A DNA stretch of 64,000 bases, from assembly GCA_016218415.1 (NCBI GenBank), contig JACRED010000024.1, forward strand, positions 1 through 64,000, read 5' to 3'. Positions within the stretch are counted from its first letter, which is position 1. Every line of letters starts with the position of its first letter. Position numbers and translations under genes: made by a program. The notes beneath the pieces were generated by a model. The model was not told the origin of the DNA and searched no databases. It saw only the letters and a list, made by a program, of their open reading frames with translations. Positions 8,928-17,553 of the stretch are shown in pieces. The stretch comes from Nitrosomonadales bacterium. GTDB lineage: Bacteria; Pseudomonadota; Gammaproteobacteria; Burkholderiales; Gallionellaceae.

Positions 8928-10058
8928 ATGAAACCCATACCGTTCAACAAGCCCTTCATCATCGGCCGCGAGTTGTCGCTGATAGCCGATGCCGTCGCCC
9001 AGGGCCACCTGTCCGGCGATGGCGCCTATACCAGGCTGTGCCATCGCTGGCTTGAGGACAAGCTCGGCTGCCACAAGGCGCTGCTCACCCATTCCTGCAC
9101 CGGCGCGCTGGAAATGGCGGCGATACTCTGCGACCTCCAGCCTGGCGACGAAGTCATCATGCCGTCCTACACCTTCGTGTCCACCGCCAACGCGTTCGTG
9201 CTGCGCGGTGCGGTGCCGGTGTTCGTCGACATACGCCAGGACACGCTGAACATCGACGAGAACCTGATCGAGGCGGCCATCACCCCCAGGACAAAAGTGA
9301 TCGTGCCGGTACATTACGCCGGGGTGCCCTGCGAAATGGACCGCATCATGGCGATCGCAGCCAAACACGGTCTGCTGGTCGTCGAGGATGCCGCACAGGC
9401 GCTATTGTCAACCTATAACGGCAAAGCGCTGGGCAGCATCGGACACTTCGGCTGCCTGAGTTTCCACGAGACCAAGAACATCATCAGCGGCGAGGGCGGC
9501 GCGCTGCTGGTCAACGATGCGCGCCACACCCGGCGCGCCGAGATCATCCGCGAGAAAGGCACCAACCGCAGCCAGTTCTTCCGCGGCGAAGTGGACAAAT
9601 ACACCTGGGTCGATATCGGCTCGTCCTATCTGCCCGGCGAACTGGTCAGCGCATTCCTGTATGCGCAACTCGAGCGCGCCGACGACATCATCGCCAAGCG
9701 GCGCAGCATCTGCACCGCCTACGCCGTGCAGCTGGCCGACCTGCAACATGGCGGACACTTGCGCCTGCCGACTTTTGACGGGGACAGCAACGGCCACATG
9801 TTCTATATCCTGCTGGACAGCCTGGCCACGCGCGGCAAGCTGATCGCGCATCTCAAGGCGCTGGGCATACTGCCGGTATTCCACTATGTGCCGCTGCACT
9901 CCTCGCCCGCCGGAAAAAAATACGGCCGCACCGGCAGCGCCATGCGGCAAACCGACGACCTCAGCGAACGCCTGCTGCGCCTGCCGCTGTACTACGAAAT
10001 GAGCGAGGCGGATATTGCGCGCGTCTGCTCGGCGATACACGGATTCTTCGGCAAGTAA
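8928..10058 (+). CDS. rffA: dTDP-4-amino-4,6-dideoxygalactose transaminase (RffA/WecE type)
   Basis: This 376-residue PLP-dependent aminotransferase belongs to the DegT/DnrJ/EryC1 family. The N-terminus IPFNKPFIIGRE and the PLP-lysine motif FHETKN match RffA/WecE, which converts dTDP-4-keto-6-deoxyglucose to dTDP-4-amino-4,6-dideoxygalactose (Fuc4N). A VVEDAAQA motif supplies the Asp that contacts the pyridine nitrogen. The start at 8928 (MKPIPFNKPF) matches family N-termini; the track start at 8898 adds ten residues. A methyltransferase follows by 16 bp. The opposite-strand operon contains a GNAT resembling WecD/RffC, the enzyme that acetylates this product. No rmlA/rmlB is visible in the window. 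Confidence 0.85.
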   Translation: MKPIPFNKPFIIGRELSLIADAVAQGHLSGDGAYTRLCHRWLEDKLGCHKALLTHSCTGALEMAAILCDLQPGDEVIMPSYTFVSTANAFVLRGAVPVFVDIRQDTLNIDENLIEAAITPRTKVIVPVHYAGVPCEMDRIMAIAAKHGLLVVEDAAQALLSTYNGKALGSIGHFGCLSFHETKNIISGEGGALLVNDARHTRRAEIIREKGTNRSQFFRGEVDKYTWVDIGSSYLPGELVSAFLYAQLERADDIIAKRRSICTAYAVQLADLQHGGHLRLPTFDGDSNGHMFYILLDSLATRGKLIAHLKALGILPVFHYVPLHSSPAGKKYGRTGSAMRQTDDLSERLLRLPLYYEMSEADIARVCSAIHGFFGK

Positions 10059-10074
10059 TTTTCTTCCGCTCAAT

Positions 10075-10950
10075 ATGAAAATTTGCAACGCTTGCAGCGC
10101 CCGCTTTGACAGCAGCGGATGGGATTGCCCGGCATGCGGCCATGCCCCGCCGCAGATCAACGGTTTTCCGGCACTGGCAGCCGAACTGGCGAATTCCAGC
10201 GGGGGATTCCACCCGGAATATTTTGCGCAGCTTGCCGACTTGGAAGCGGGCAACTTCTGGTTCCGGTCGCGCAATGCGCTGATTCTCATGCTGCTCAGGA
10301 AACATTGTCCGTTGATGAAATCGTTTCTGGAAATCGGCTGCGGTACCGGCTTTGTGCTTTCCGGAATAGCATCCGACTTTCCGGCCGCATCGCTGTCCGG
10401 CGCGGAGATATACAGCATCGGCCTGCCCTATGCGGCGCAGCGGGTACCCGGCGCGCAATTTATGCAAATGGACGCGCGCAACATCCCTTTCGCATCCCAT
10501 TTCGACGCGCTCGGTGCATTCGATGTGCTGGAGCATATCGAGGAAGATTCCGCCGTACTCGCCCAGATGAACCACGCCCTCAAGCCGGGCGGCACCCTGA
10601 TTCTCTCGGTACCGCAACACCCAGGCCTGTGGAGCAGGCAGGACGAAATGGCTTGCCATGTACGACGCTATACCGCGACAGAATTGAAACAGAAAGTATC
10701 GGATGCCGGGTTTGCAGTAAGGGACGCGGGATCGTTCGTTGCGCTGCTGCTTCCGGTCATGTGGCTATCACGCCGCACTGGCAATACCAGCAAGGGCGGG
10801 ACTCATGATGCGATGGCGGAATTGCGGATAGGATCAATTGCAAACCGCATCCTGAGCACGGTCATGCGTGCCGAGTTGCTGCTCACCCGAGCGGGGATAC
10901 GTTTCCCCGCAGGAGGATCCCTGTTTCTTGTGGCACGAAAACAGGCTTGA
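10075..10950 (+). CDS. SAM-dependent methyltransferase with N-terminal zinc ribbon
   Basis: This 291-residue protein starts with a four-Cys zinc ribbon (CNAC near residue 4, CPAC near residue 20) and continues with a class I Rossmann methyltransferase. Motif I is FLEIGCGTGFVL, the acidic post-I residue is in SGAEIYS, and motif IV/post-IV is ALGAFDVLEHIEED. DVLEHI followed by LKPGGTL is typical of methyltransferases in polysaccharide clusters. A possible amphipathic or TM stretch (FVALLLPVMWL) lies near residue 225. The ATG at 10075 gives MKICNACSARF, 16 bp after rffA. It probably methylates a sugar or lipid-linked glycan intermediate; the substrate cannot be read from the sequence. Confidence 0.75.
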   Translation: MKICNACSARFDSSGWDCPACGHAPPQINGFPALAAELANSSGGFHPEYFAQLADLEAGNFWFRSRNALILMLLRKHCPLMKSFLEIGCGTGFVLSGIASDFPAASLSGAEIYSIGLPYAAQRVPGAQFMQMDARNIPFASHFDALGAFDVLEHIEEDSAVLAQMNHALKPGGTLILSVPQHPGLWSRQDEMACHVRRYTATELKQKVSDAGFAVRDAGSFVALLLPVMWLSRRTGNTSKGGTHDAMAELRIGSIANRILSTVMRAELLLTRAGIRFPAGGSLFLVARKQA

Positions 10951-10988
10951 TCTGACCGTTCCTCTAGTGGTGCGTCATAAACACGAAT

Positions 10989-11378
10989 TCATTTCCTAGC
11001 GACACGCCATATTTTTTCGCTGAACACAAAATACTTGAAAATCACGAAGAGAAACCCGGCAACGATGATGATGGCCGCCGCCTGTACCCATTGGTGAGCG
11101 TAGCCAAGTCGGTCAACCAAGGCATACAGGATCAGGAAATTGAGCATGTACCCCAACACATGCGCCAGCACATAGCGCAGAGCAGCACTGCGGGAATCAC
11201 CGCGATGGGCGAATGTCAATTTGCGGTTGCCAACGAACCCTATCGATGCGCCGATGAGATACACCAGGGTCATCGCCGATTTCGCCTCCATGCCGAGATA
11301 GGTGAGGAGCAGGTAAACAAGATAGATGGCCGCATTGCTTGCCGCCCCCACCAGACCATAAAGTATCAGTTGCCGCAT
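10989..11378 (-). CDS. GtrA family membrane protein
   Basis: This 129-residue protein with four predicted TM helices has GtrA-family features: the N-terminal FxxVGxxxN-like YGLVGAASNAAIYLVY, FVGNRKLTF in the middle, and AAIIIVAGFLFVIFKYFVF at the end. GtrA proteins are implicated in translocating, or organising translocation of, polyprenyl-phosphate sugars. It is the last gene of the ten-gene minus-strand operon, 10 bp after the GNAT. In Mycobacterium a GtrA-family gene (Rv3789) sits next to dprE1-dprE2, so its presence beside DprE1/DprE2 homologs supports a shared pathway. Confidence 0.88.
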   Translation of the reverse strand: MRQLILYGLVGAASNAAIYLVYLLLTYLGMEAKSAMTLVYLIGASIGFVGNRKLTFAHRGDSRSAALRYVLAHVLGYMLNFLILYALVDRLGYAHQWVQAAAIIIVAGFLFVIFKYFVFSEKIWRVARK

Positions 11379-11388
11379 GGGTTAAGAG

Positions 11389-12057
11389 TCATGGCACCAG
11401 ACGATGGTAGATATCTTGGGGATTGTTGAACGAGAAACCCAGGGATGCATAGAGATTGAGCACAGCAAGATTGGTCGCCGAGATCGAGCTCTTCACTTCC
11501 GCATGCCCGGCCTCCAGCAGCTCGCGGCATACCGCACTCCACCAATATTTCGACAGCCCCTTGCCGCGATATTGTTCTGCGATGGCGTGCAGCACGAGGC
11601 TGCTGGCGCTGTAAGCGATGAAACCCGCCAGCTCGCCCTGCCAGTACAGCCCATAGACTTGCCGCGCGGCTAGCAATTGCCTCACCCAGTTGTCGTAACG
11701 GAGATCGGCCGCAGCTTTGGGCAAGTTGAAGTCACGGTGAAAACGGCCATGCACGAACGCCCTGTGACAAATTTTTTGCGCCAGCGCGGCATCAATTTCC
11801 ATGGAGATGGTTGCATCCGGATGCTGCGCCGCGCGCAGCCGCGCCTTATTACAACGCGGCTCGATCAGCGTGTCGCAGTAGTAAAAACCGTATTCGTGCA
11901 ACAGCCGCTTTTCCGCCAAGGGGTCAACCTTGATGGTGTGATGGCCGGGAGTCTGCGCAGCCTGTTGCAGCGCCGCCTGAGAATACTCCAGCAGCTCCCA
12001 GGTCGGCATGCCGAACGCCGCCGCATCCCACGGCGTAGGCTTAATCAGCGTGCTCAT
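11389..12057 (-). CDS. GNAT acetyltransferase, WecD/RffC-like
   Basis: This 222-residue GNAT has the acetyl-CoA loop EQYRGKGLS (about residue 163) and the C-terminal NLAVLNLYASLGF. The N-terminal half is atypical for GNATs but resembles WecD/RffC (dTDP-Fuc4N acetyltransferase): a PWDAAAFG segment, then LLHEYGFYYCDTLIEP. Given the RffA homolog nearby, Fuc4N acetylation is a reasonable hypothesis. The ATG at 12057 was chosen over a TTG at 12078; it overlaps the end of the upstream glycosyltransferase gene by 17 bp, implying translational coupling. The alternative is N-acetylation of another amino sugar. Confidence 0.75.
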   Translation of the reverse strand: MSTLIKPTPWDAAAFGMPTWELLEYSQAALQQAAQTPGHHTIKVDPLAEKRLLHEYGFYYCDTLIEPRCNKARLRAAQHPDATISMEIDAALAQKICHRAFVHGRFHRDFNLPKAAADLRYDNWVRQLLAARQVYGLYWQGELAGFIAYSASSLVLHAIAEQYRGKGLSKYWWSAVCRELLEAGHAEVKSSISATNLAVLNLYASLGFSFNNPQDIYHRLVP

Positions 12058-12976
12058 CAAAGGTTGCGCGCCTGACAATATACAGCGGGCGCTTCTTGCT
12101 CTCGTCGAAATTCTTGCCGAGATAGATGCCGATGATGCCCAGAATGGAAATAATGATGCCGCCGATGAAATACAGCGAAACGATCAGACTGTTCCAGCCG
12201 GGGATGGCCGATCCGTAAAGCAGCGCGTGCCCGAGGATATACGCGCCATAACAGAAGGAGAAAAACGCCATCAGAAATCCCAGTCGTATCGCGAGCCGCA
12301 GCGGCTTGTCGGAATACGCGATGATGGTTTCGGAAGCCAGCTTCCACAGCTTGGCGAAAGTGTAGGTGGATTTCCCTTCGTGGCGCCCGGCGTGTTGAAC
12401 CTCGATACTGGCAGTCGGAAAACCCATCCATTGCACCAGGCCGCCGAAGAAGCGCAACTGCTCGCGCATGCGGCGGAAATTCTCCACCACCTTGCGCGAC
12501 ATGATGCGGAAATTGCCGCTATCTCCGTCGTACTCCATATCCGCCAGATAACTGAACACTCGGTAGAAGGCCCGGGAAGTCACGCGCTTGATCAGCCCAT
12601 CCTGACGCGCCCCACGGCGCGCCAGAACGATGTCATAGCCCTCCTGCGCCTTGGCGTACAGACGCGTAATCTCCTCCGGCCTGTCCTGCAAATCGCAATC
12701 CATCACCACCACCCAGTCGCCGTCGCAGCGATCCAGCCCGGCAGTGATCCCGTAGTGCTGGCCAAAGTTTCGGCTGAATTGGATGCCCCGCACACGCGGA
12801 TCCGCAGAGGCCAGCCGCTCGATCACCTGCCATGAATTGTCGCCGCCGCAGTCCTCGACCAATACGATCTCGAAGTCCGGCGAAACGCTTTCCAGCGCGG
12901 CCTTCAGGCGGCGATACAACTCGTCCAGGCAATTCTCGGCACGGTACACCGGTACAACAACAGAAATGACGGGCAT
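12041..12976 (-). CDS. Polyprenyl-phosphate glycosyltransferase, family 2 (GtrB/ArnC/DPM1-like)
   Basis: This 311-residue GT2 enzyme starts MPVISVVVPVYRAE. It has the nucleotide-binding Asp (VLVEDCGGD), the D-x-D-type WVVVMDCDLQD, and two C-terminal TM helices (about residues 225-250 and 262-290) like GtrB, ArnC and polyprenyl-phosphate mannose synthases. These enzymes transfer a sugar from a nucleotide donor to polyprenyl phosphate on the inner leaflet. Paired with the downstream GtrA, this is the classic GtrA/GtrB combination. It lies 190 bp after the flippase-like gene; that gap could hold an internal promoter. Confidence 0.88.
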   Translation of the reverse strand: MPVISVVVPVYRAENCLDELYRRLKAALESVSPDFEIVLVEDCGGDNSWQVIERLASADPRVRGIQFSRNFGQHYGITAGLDRCDGDWVVVMDCDLQDRPEEITRLYAKAQEGYDIVLARRGARQDGLIKRVTSRAFYRVFSYLADMEYDGDSGNFRIMSRKVVENFRRMREQLRFFGGLVQWMGFPTASIEVQHAGRHEGKSTYTFAKLWKLASETIIAYSDKPLRLAIRLGFLMAFFSFCYGAYILGHALLYGSAIPGWNSLIVSLYFIGGIIISILGIIGIYLGKNFDESKKRPLYIVRRATFDEHAD

Positions 12977-13165
12977 GTTCAAATCCACTCAGAAAATTAT
13001 GTGCGGCATCCCAAGGCATCGCATCCTTCCCGATTGAAACGCCGTCAAAATCGGGGGTTCCTACGCGGGCAACGATATGGCGGCAATGATAACCTTTCTC
13101 CCGTGACGCGACCAGAATTCCTGCTCTTCAAGCAAGAGCCGTATTCAAACCTGAAATGCACAGTC

Positions 13166-14125
13166 TCACTGCTTACGCTCGGGCAGCGTCAACGCAACGA
13201 TGCCCAGCGCCACCGCAAACCACAGTGTCGCGAGACGGATCAACACCGTCGCGGCCACGGCCTGCGGTTGCGCGACGTGGTTCAACATCAGCAGGGTCAC
13301 CATCGTGGCTTCCGCGCCGCCGAGACCGCCGGGCAAAAAGCTGAGCGCGCCGACCAGCATCGAAAACGCGTAGATAAACAGCGCGGTCTGCGGCGACATA
13401 TCGCTGCCGAGAACGTGCATGATGTAATAGAACGCTACGCCCTCCGCGCCCCAGGCGATCAGCCCGAGCGCGATGCCGTACAGCAGCATCGGCAGCCTGA
13501 AGCAGCGCCCGGAATGCAGCACGATGGAGATCGTGGACACGACCAGACTGCCCGGGCGCGGTGGCAATTTGCTTTGCGCGATGCGCTCCAGCGCGCGCAG
13601 CCACCGGGTTTGCTGGAGGACCACCAGCACGATCACGATTACTGCGGCAAGGATCACCACCAGCGGTTTGGCCGGGGGATACACCCACAGGCCGATGGCG
13701 ACCAGCAGCAGCATGCTGATCAGGTTGGAGAAGTGTTCCGAAAAGAACGCAGCCAGACTTTCCGGATAGGTGATGCCGTGGTGTTTCAGGAACACGCTGC
13801 GGATCGCCTCGCCCGCCTTGCCGGGGAGTATCGTCAGGCCGAACCCCGCGATATAGATGCGCAGGCTTTCCGGGGTATGCACGCGGTGGCCGAGCAGCGC
13901 GAGAAACTTCTGCCAGCGCACGAAACGCACGCCGTAGTTGACCAGCGAGAGCGCGAGGGCGATCGCGCAGCCGATCAGGCCGATACGGGCGAACGCGGCC
14001 ACCACATCCTGCCAGCCGCCCCAGATCGAAAAACCCAGATAACCGGCCGCGCTGAACAGCACGATCAGCAGCAGCGCGCGGAAACGCCATCCGCTCAGGA
14101 TGTAATGCGTATCGCTACTGCCCAT
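13166..14125 (-). CDS. Flippase-like / lysylphosphatidylglycerol synthase TM-domain protein
   Basis: This 319-residue polytopic protein with about eight TM helices matches the LPG_synthase_TM / UPF0104 superfamily. Family marks include LSLVNYGVRFVRWQKFL, LPGKAGEAIRSVFLKHHG, and the C-terminal FLPGGLGGAEATMVTLLML. The soluble synthase domain of MprF is absent, so only the membrane (flippase-like) part is present. The ATG at 14125 lies 2 bp after the UbiA-family stop, so translation is coupled. Proteins of this type often accompany polyprenyl-phosphate sugar genes; translocation of the lipid-linked pentose is a plausible but unproven role. Confidence 0.78.
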   Translation of the reverse strand: MGSSDTHYILSGWRFRALLLIVLFSAAGYLGFSIWGGWQDVVAAFARIGLIGCAIALALSLVNYGVRFVRWQKFLALLGHRVHTPESLRIYIAGFGLTILPGKAGEAIRSVFLKHHGITYPESLAAFFSEHFSNLISMLLLVAIGLWVYPPAKPLVVILAAVIVIVLVVLQQTRWLRALERIAQSKLPPRPGSLVVSTISIVLHSGRCFRLPMLLYGIALGLIAWGAEGVAFYYIMHVLGSDMSPQTALFIYAFSMLVGALSFLPGGLGGAEATMVTLLMLNHVAQPQAVAATVLIRLATLWFAVALGIVALTLPERKQ

Positions 14126-14127
14126 GC

Positions 14128-15000
14128 TTACGCGATCAGCCAGAGGGTGGCGAGCAGCCACCCGCCGACCACGATCAGCATGTGCGGGTCGCGCGCCAGG
14201 TCACGCGATGGGTCGCCGCCGCCGCTCTGGTGGTGCAGCAGGTAGATATAACGGAACACGCCGTACATCACGAACGGCACGGTGTAGATCAGGTTGGCCG
14301 TGCCGTGGATGCGTATCGTGTCCGGATTCATCGTGTACAGGCTGTAGCTCATGATCAACCCGGCGGCGGTGATGACGATCATGTTGTCCAGCAATATCGG
14401 GCTGTAATGCTCCAGCACCCTGCGATGCGAGGTCTTGTCCTCGGTCAGCGCGATGATCTCCGCGCGCCGCTTGGCGAAGCCGAGGAACAGCGTCACCATC
14501 AGCCCGCACAGCAGCAGCCATTGCGACGGCGGGATGTCCACGCCCAGGGTGCCGACCAGGATGCGCAACATGAATCCGGCGGCGATGATGAACACATCCA
14601 GTATCACCACATGCTTGAAGTGAAACGAATAGGCCAGGTTCATCAGCGCATAGCCGACTATGATCCACAGCGCGGTGACCGACACCCAGTAAGCGAGTGC
14701 GAAAGCTGTGACCGCCAGCACAACCGCCAGAACGACGGCGCTGTTCACCGAAACGGTTCCCGCAGCGAGTGGCCGGTTCTGCTTCTTCGGGTGACTCCTG
14801 TCCTGCTCGCGGTCGGCGATGTCGTTGATGATGTAGATGCAACTGGACACCAGAGAAAAGGCAATCGCCGCAACCACGACCTGCATGACCAGCGCAGTAT
14901 CGCGCCAGGCATGACCGAACAGCAACCCGGTGAACACGAAGCCGTTTTTCACCCATTGGTGGGGGCGCATCAGGCGCAATAATTCAAGCAGCATTTTCAT
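14128..15000 (-). CDS. UbiA-family prenyltransferase, decaprenyl-phosphate phosphoribosyltransferase-like
   Basis: This 290-residue, ~8-TM UbiA-superfamily enzyme carries NDIADREQDRSHPKKQNRP at residues 59-77. The Asp-rich motif followed by HPxKxxRP is characteristic of DPPR synthases (mycobacterial UbiA, Rv3806c). These couple phosphoribosyl pyrophosphate to polyprenyl phosphate, the first committed step to decaprenyl-phospho-arabinose. A second Asp-containing loop with YSFHFKHVVILDVFIIAAG follows. Its neighbours supply the matching later steps (HAD phosphatase, DprE1-like oxidase, DprE2-like reductase). Ubiquinone-type UbiA or heme-O synthases lack the HPxKxxRP pattern. Confidence 0.87.
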   Translation of the reverse strand: MKMLLELLRLMRPHQWVKNGFVFTGLLFGHAWRDTALVMQVVVAAIAFSLVSSCIYIINDIADREQDRSHPKKQNRPLAAGTVSVNSAVVLAVVLAVTAFALAYWVSVTALWIIVGYALMNLAYSFHFKHVVILDVFIIAAGFMLRILVGTLGVDIPPSQWLLLCGLMVTLFLGFAKRRAEIIALTEDKTSHRRVLEHYSPILLDNMIVITAAGLIMSYSLYTMNPDTIRIHGTANLIYTVPFVMYGVFRYIYLLHHQSGGGDPSRDLARDPHMLIVVGGWLLATLWLIA

Positions 15001-15025
15001 CTTTCATGAAGTACCACAGATTGTG

Positions 15026-16909
15026 TCATTGCATCACCCCTTCCTGAACACGATGGCACATGGCCTCAGCCTGCGCGCCATCCGCTCCGCGTCCGATCTG
15101 CTTGTATATATCAGCCAGCATGCAATACACCCGGGGATCGGGCGCCGCCTGTTTCAACGACGCCTCGGCTTCGGCAAAGCGGCCAATCTTCATCAAGGCA
15201 AGCCCGAGATTCCTGTATGCATCCCCGCGTACAGCCTCGGCAAGGCGGCCGGATTGGATCGCCGCACTCAAATGAACCGCCGCCTCCTGATATTGCTGCA
15301 CGTTTATCATCCACAATCCGGCATTGTAACGGACCAGCTCATCTCCGGAATAACGTTCGGCCAAATAATGCCACTGATATGTATGCGTAACCCGCAGCGC
15401 ATACCATACTTTATATTTGGGCAAATTCCATTTCGCCTGTATCGGCGGCTGCTTCAGGTCGAGCCCCGCATCCAGCAGATACATCATCGCATCCCCCGGA
15501 TTGTCGGTTGATAAAGAAATGGCGCGGTCTGACTGGATCACCTTGGCAACCATGCTCCTGACATCGGGTTCCCTGATCTCTTCCGCCATCTTATACAACT
15601 CGCCATATTGCTCTAACTCTGTCACCTGCCGATTGTTGATTTTAAAAAAGATGGGCATGTAGTATCCGGGATAGTCGCGGATATCGGCGTCCAGCAAAAC
15701 GTCAAAACTCCGCCAGTCACGGGGCCGCTCCACGGTTTGAAAAAGCCAGGACAGGGCAAAGAATAACAACAACATGGCACGCGGCAGCGGTTTAAACCGC
15801 CAGGCTATTGCGACCATCAGCAGGGCTGCCGGCCATATCGCGAGAAATATGAAGCGATCGGAAATGATGGAGGGCGGCGCATAGGGGACAAGTTGCAGGG
15901 AAGGCAGGCAAATGAGCGTAAATATTGTGATTGCCAGCCCCTCAACTGACCGTTTGCGCAGTGCCATGACTGCGCCAAACACAGTGGCCACCAGCAATCC
16001 CGCCCCCAAGGCAACCATGACCGCAAGGTATGGGTCTTCAAATACCGGATAATAAAAATGGCGGCTTTCCGGACTGACAACGAGCCGGAACAGTCCTCCC
16101 AGTATCGCCAATGTGCGGGTAACCGTTTCAATTCCGAAATAGACAGGAACCCTGGATTTGGCGCTCGCAGAAATAATCATGGCCATGCCGATTGCCAGAA
16201 TCAGAATTGCCAACGGCCACAACAGAAAGGAACGCGGCCTCTCCGTAATTGAAAGATCGCGCCAGAAAATGATCCAGAGCAGCGCAATGACAGGAGCCAC
16301 CGCAACTGCCGTAGCCTTCGACAACATCGCCGCCAGTAATGCGATCAACGCCGCCGCCGCATAGCGATGCGAAAGCCCGTGTTCGCGTCTGGCATTCGTT
16401 GCAAACCATAGCGCAAGCAACGCGAACATGGCCGAAAGCAGATCTTTTCGGCCGCTGACCCACACCACCGCTTCGACATGTGCGGGATGCAGCGCAAACA
16501 AAGCCGTTACAGTTGCAGCCACCAATGGCGCGCTGGGCACATCCCCGGGGCGCAAATATCGCCATAGCGATGCGGTAATACTGTGCACCAACGGCAAACA
16601 AAGCAAGCACAGAATGATGTTGTGCACCCGGAATACAGCGGGAGTCCGGCCAAACAGGGTCATATCCAGCCAATAGGAAAACTCCCGTAGCGGAAGAAAC
16701 TCCGACATGCTGTTATATGGCCCGGTAAAAAGACGCCACAGCTCGGCAAAATGCAATCCTGCCAGCCTGGTGTTCTCCACTACATAAATGAAATCGTCTG
16801 AGACGAACGGGAAATGAAGCGACTGAAGGTAGGAAACAACCGCTATCACTGCACTTGATAACACCAGCAGCAAGGGGCTAATCTGTCTTATTCGAAGAGG
16901 GGATAGCAT
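15026..16909 (-). CDS. TMTC-like GT-C membrane glycosyltransferase with C-terminal TPR region (paralog 2)
   Basis: This 627-residue protein is closely similar along its whole length to 5274-7175. It shares HFPFVSDDFIYVVENTRLAG (DD at residues 38-39 in the first loop), LPLREFSYWLDM and ALHPAHVEAVVWVSGRKD. About ten TM helices are followed by a TPR-like tail, including NAGLWMINVQQYQEAAVHL and NLGLALMKIGRFAEAEASL. It lies inside the DPA-like operon between the HAD phosphatase and the UbiA enzyme. This is the strongest contextual hint that it uses a polyprenyl-phosphate pentose donor made by its neighbours. The protein acceptor is unknown; the TPRs may recognise it. Confidence 0.75.
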   Translation of the reverse strand: MLSPLRIRQISPLLLVLSSAVIAVVSYLQSLHFPFVSDDFIYVVENTRLAGLHFAELWRLFTGPYNSMSEFLPLREFSYWLDMTLFGRTPAVFRVHNIILCLLCLPLVHSITASLWRYLRPGDVPSAPLVAATVTALFALHPAHVEAVVWVSGRKDLLSAMFALLALWFATNARREHGLSHRYAAAALIALLAAMLSKATAVAVAPVIALLWIIFWRDLSITERPRSFLLWPLAILILAIGMAMIISASAKSRVPVYFGIETVTRTLAILGGLFRLVVSPESRHFYYPVFEDPYLAVMVALGAGLLVATVFGAVMALRKRSVEGLAITIFTLICLPSLQLVPYAPPSIISDRFIFLAIWPAALLMVAIAWRFKPLPRAMLLLFFALSWLFQTVERPRDWRSFDVLLDADIRDYPGYYMPIFFKINNRQVTELEQYGELYKMAEEIREPDVRSMVAKVIQSDRAISLSTDNPGDAMMYLLDAGLDLKQPPIQAKWNLPKYKVWYALRVTHTYQWHYLAERYSGDELVRYNAGLWMINVQQYQEAAVHLSAAIQSGRLAEAVRGDAYRNLGLALMKIGRFAEAEASLKQAAPDPRVYCMLADIYKQIGRGADGAQAEAMCHRVQEGVMQ

Positions 16910-16926
16910 TACTAAAATTGCCGTGT

Positions 16927-17553
16927 TTATAACTGGTTGGGAAAATATCGATAATAGGCATGGTCCGCCCCGGATAATAACTCCTTATCCCCCCGGCTGT
17001 CTCCGTAGGCATACAGCGTATAGCCGTCGCGCGCACCCAGCAAGGCTTCCAGCCGCTTCACCTTTTCGATGCCGTAACAGTTGTCGCCCGCCAGCCTGCC
17101 GGTCGTCGTGCCGTCTGCACGGGTTTCCAAGTGCGTGGCGAGCACGTCGTCGAAGCCGGCCCTGATCGCCCACGGGCGAATATACAGATCCAGCGACGCG
17201 CTGATCACCACGCAGCGGTGTCCTTGTCGCTTGTGCCATGCCAGGCGCTGCATCGCCTCCTCGCGCATCAGGCCGGGCAGCCTGAGTGCGGCAAAACGCT
17301 CCCCCTGCCGCCGCAATTCATCCATACGCATGCCGCCCAGGCAGCGGACGAACACCTGCTGTTTGGCGAGATCGTTGCGGATCAGCCTCAGACCGTAACC
17401 CGCCAGCGTCGGCGCCAGCATCAGCGCGGCGCGGGCGACCCGTGCCGCACCCAGCGTATGCAGCAGGAACGGCAGCAATGTCTCGCGCCGCGTCAGCGTG
17501 CCGTCGAAGTCGAATGCCGCGACGACAGGTTTGTTTTCCCCTGTCCCGCTCAC
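16927..17553 (-). CDS. HAD-IB family phosphatase
   Basis: This 208-residue HAD hydrolase of the SerB-like IB subclass has motif I FDFDGTLT with the nucleophile Asp near residue 13, motif II VVISASLDLYI, and motif III/IV KVKRLEALL ... GDSRGDKELL. I chose a GTG start at 17553, which overlaps the upstream stop as GTGA; the track start at 17622 would run 70 bp into the SDR gene. Sitting between the DprE2-like and UbiA-like genes, it is the natural candidate to remove the 5-phosphate of polyprenyl-phospho-phosphoribose. In mycobacteria that step is assigned to a different fold (Rv3807c, PAP2-type), so this would be a non-orthologous replacement. Confidence 0.82.
   Translation of the reverse strand: MSGTGENKPVVAAFDFDGTLTRRETLLPFLLHTLGAARVARAALMLAPTLAGYGLRLIRNDLAKQQVFVRCLGGMRMDELRRQGERFAALRLPGLMREEAMQRLAWHKRQGHRCVVISASLDLYIRPWAIRAGFDDVLATHLETRADGTTTGRLAGDNCYGIEKVKRLEALLGARDGYTLYAYGDSRGDKELLSGADHAYYRYFPNQL

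Noticed and set aside
12990-13090. Riboswitch or structured leader between the GT2 and flippase-like genes
   Set aside because: Only one 7-bp stem (CCCGATT/AATCGGG) with a long loop was found; nothing matches a known aptamer.
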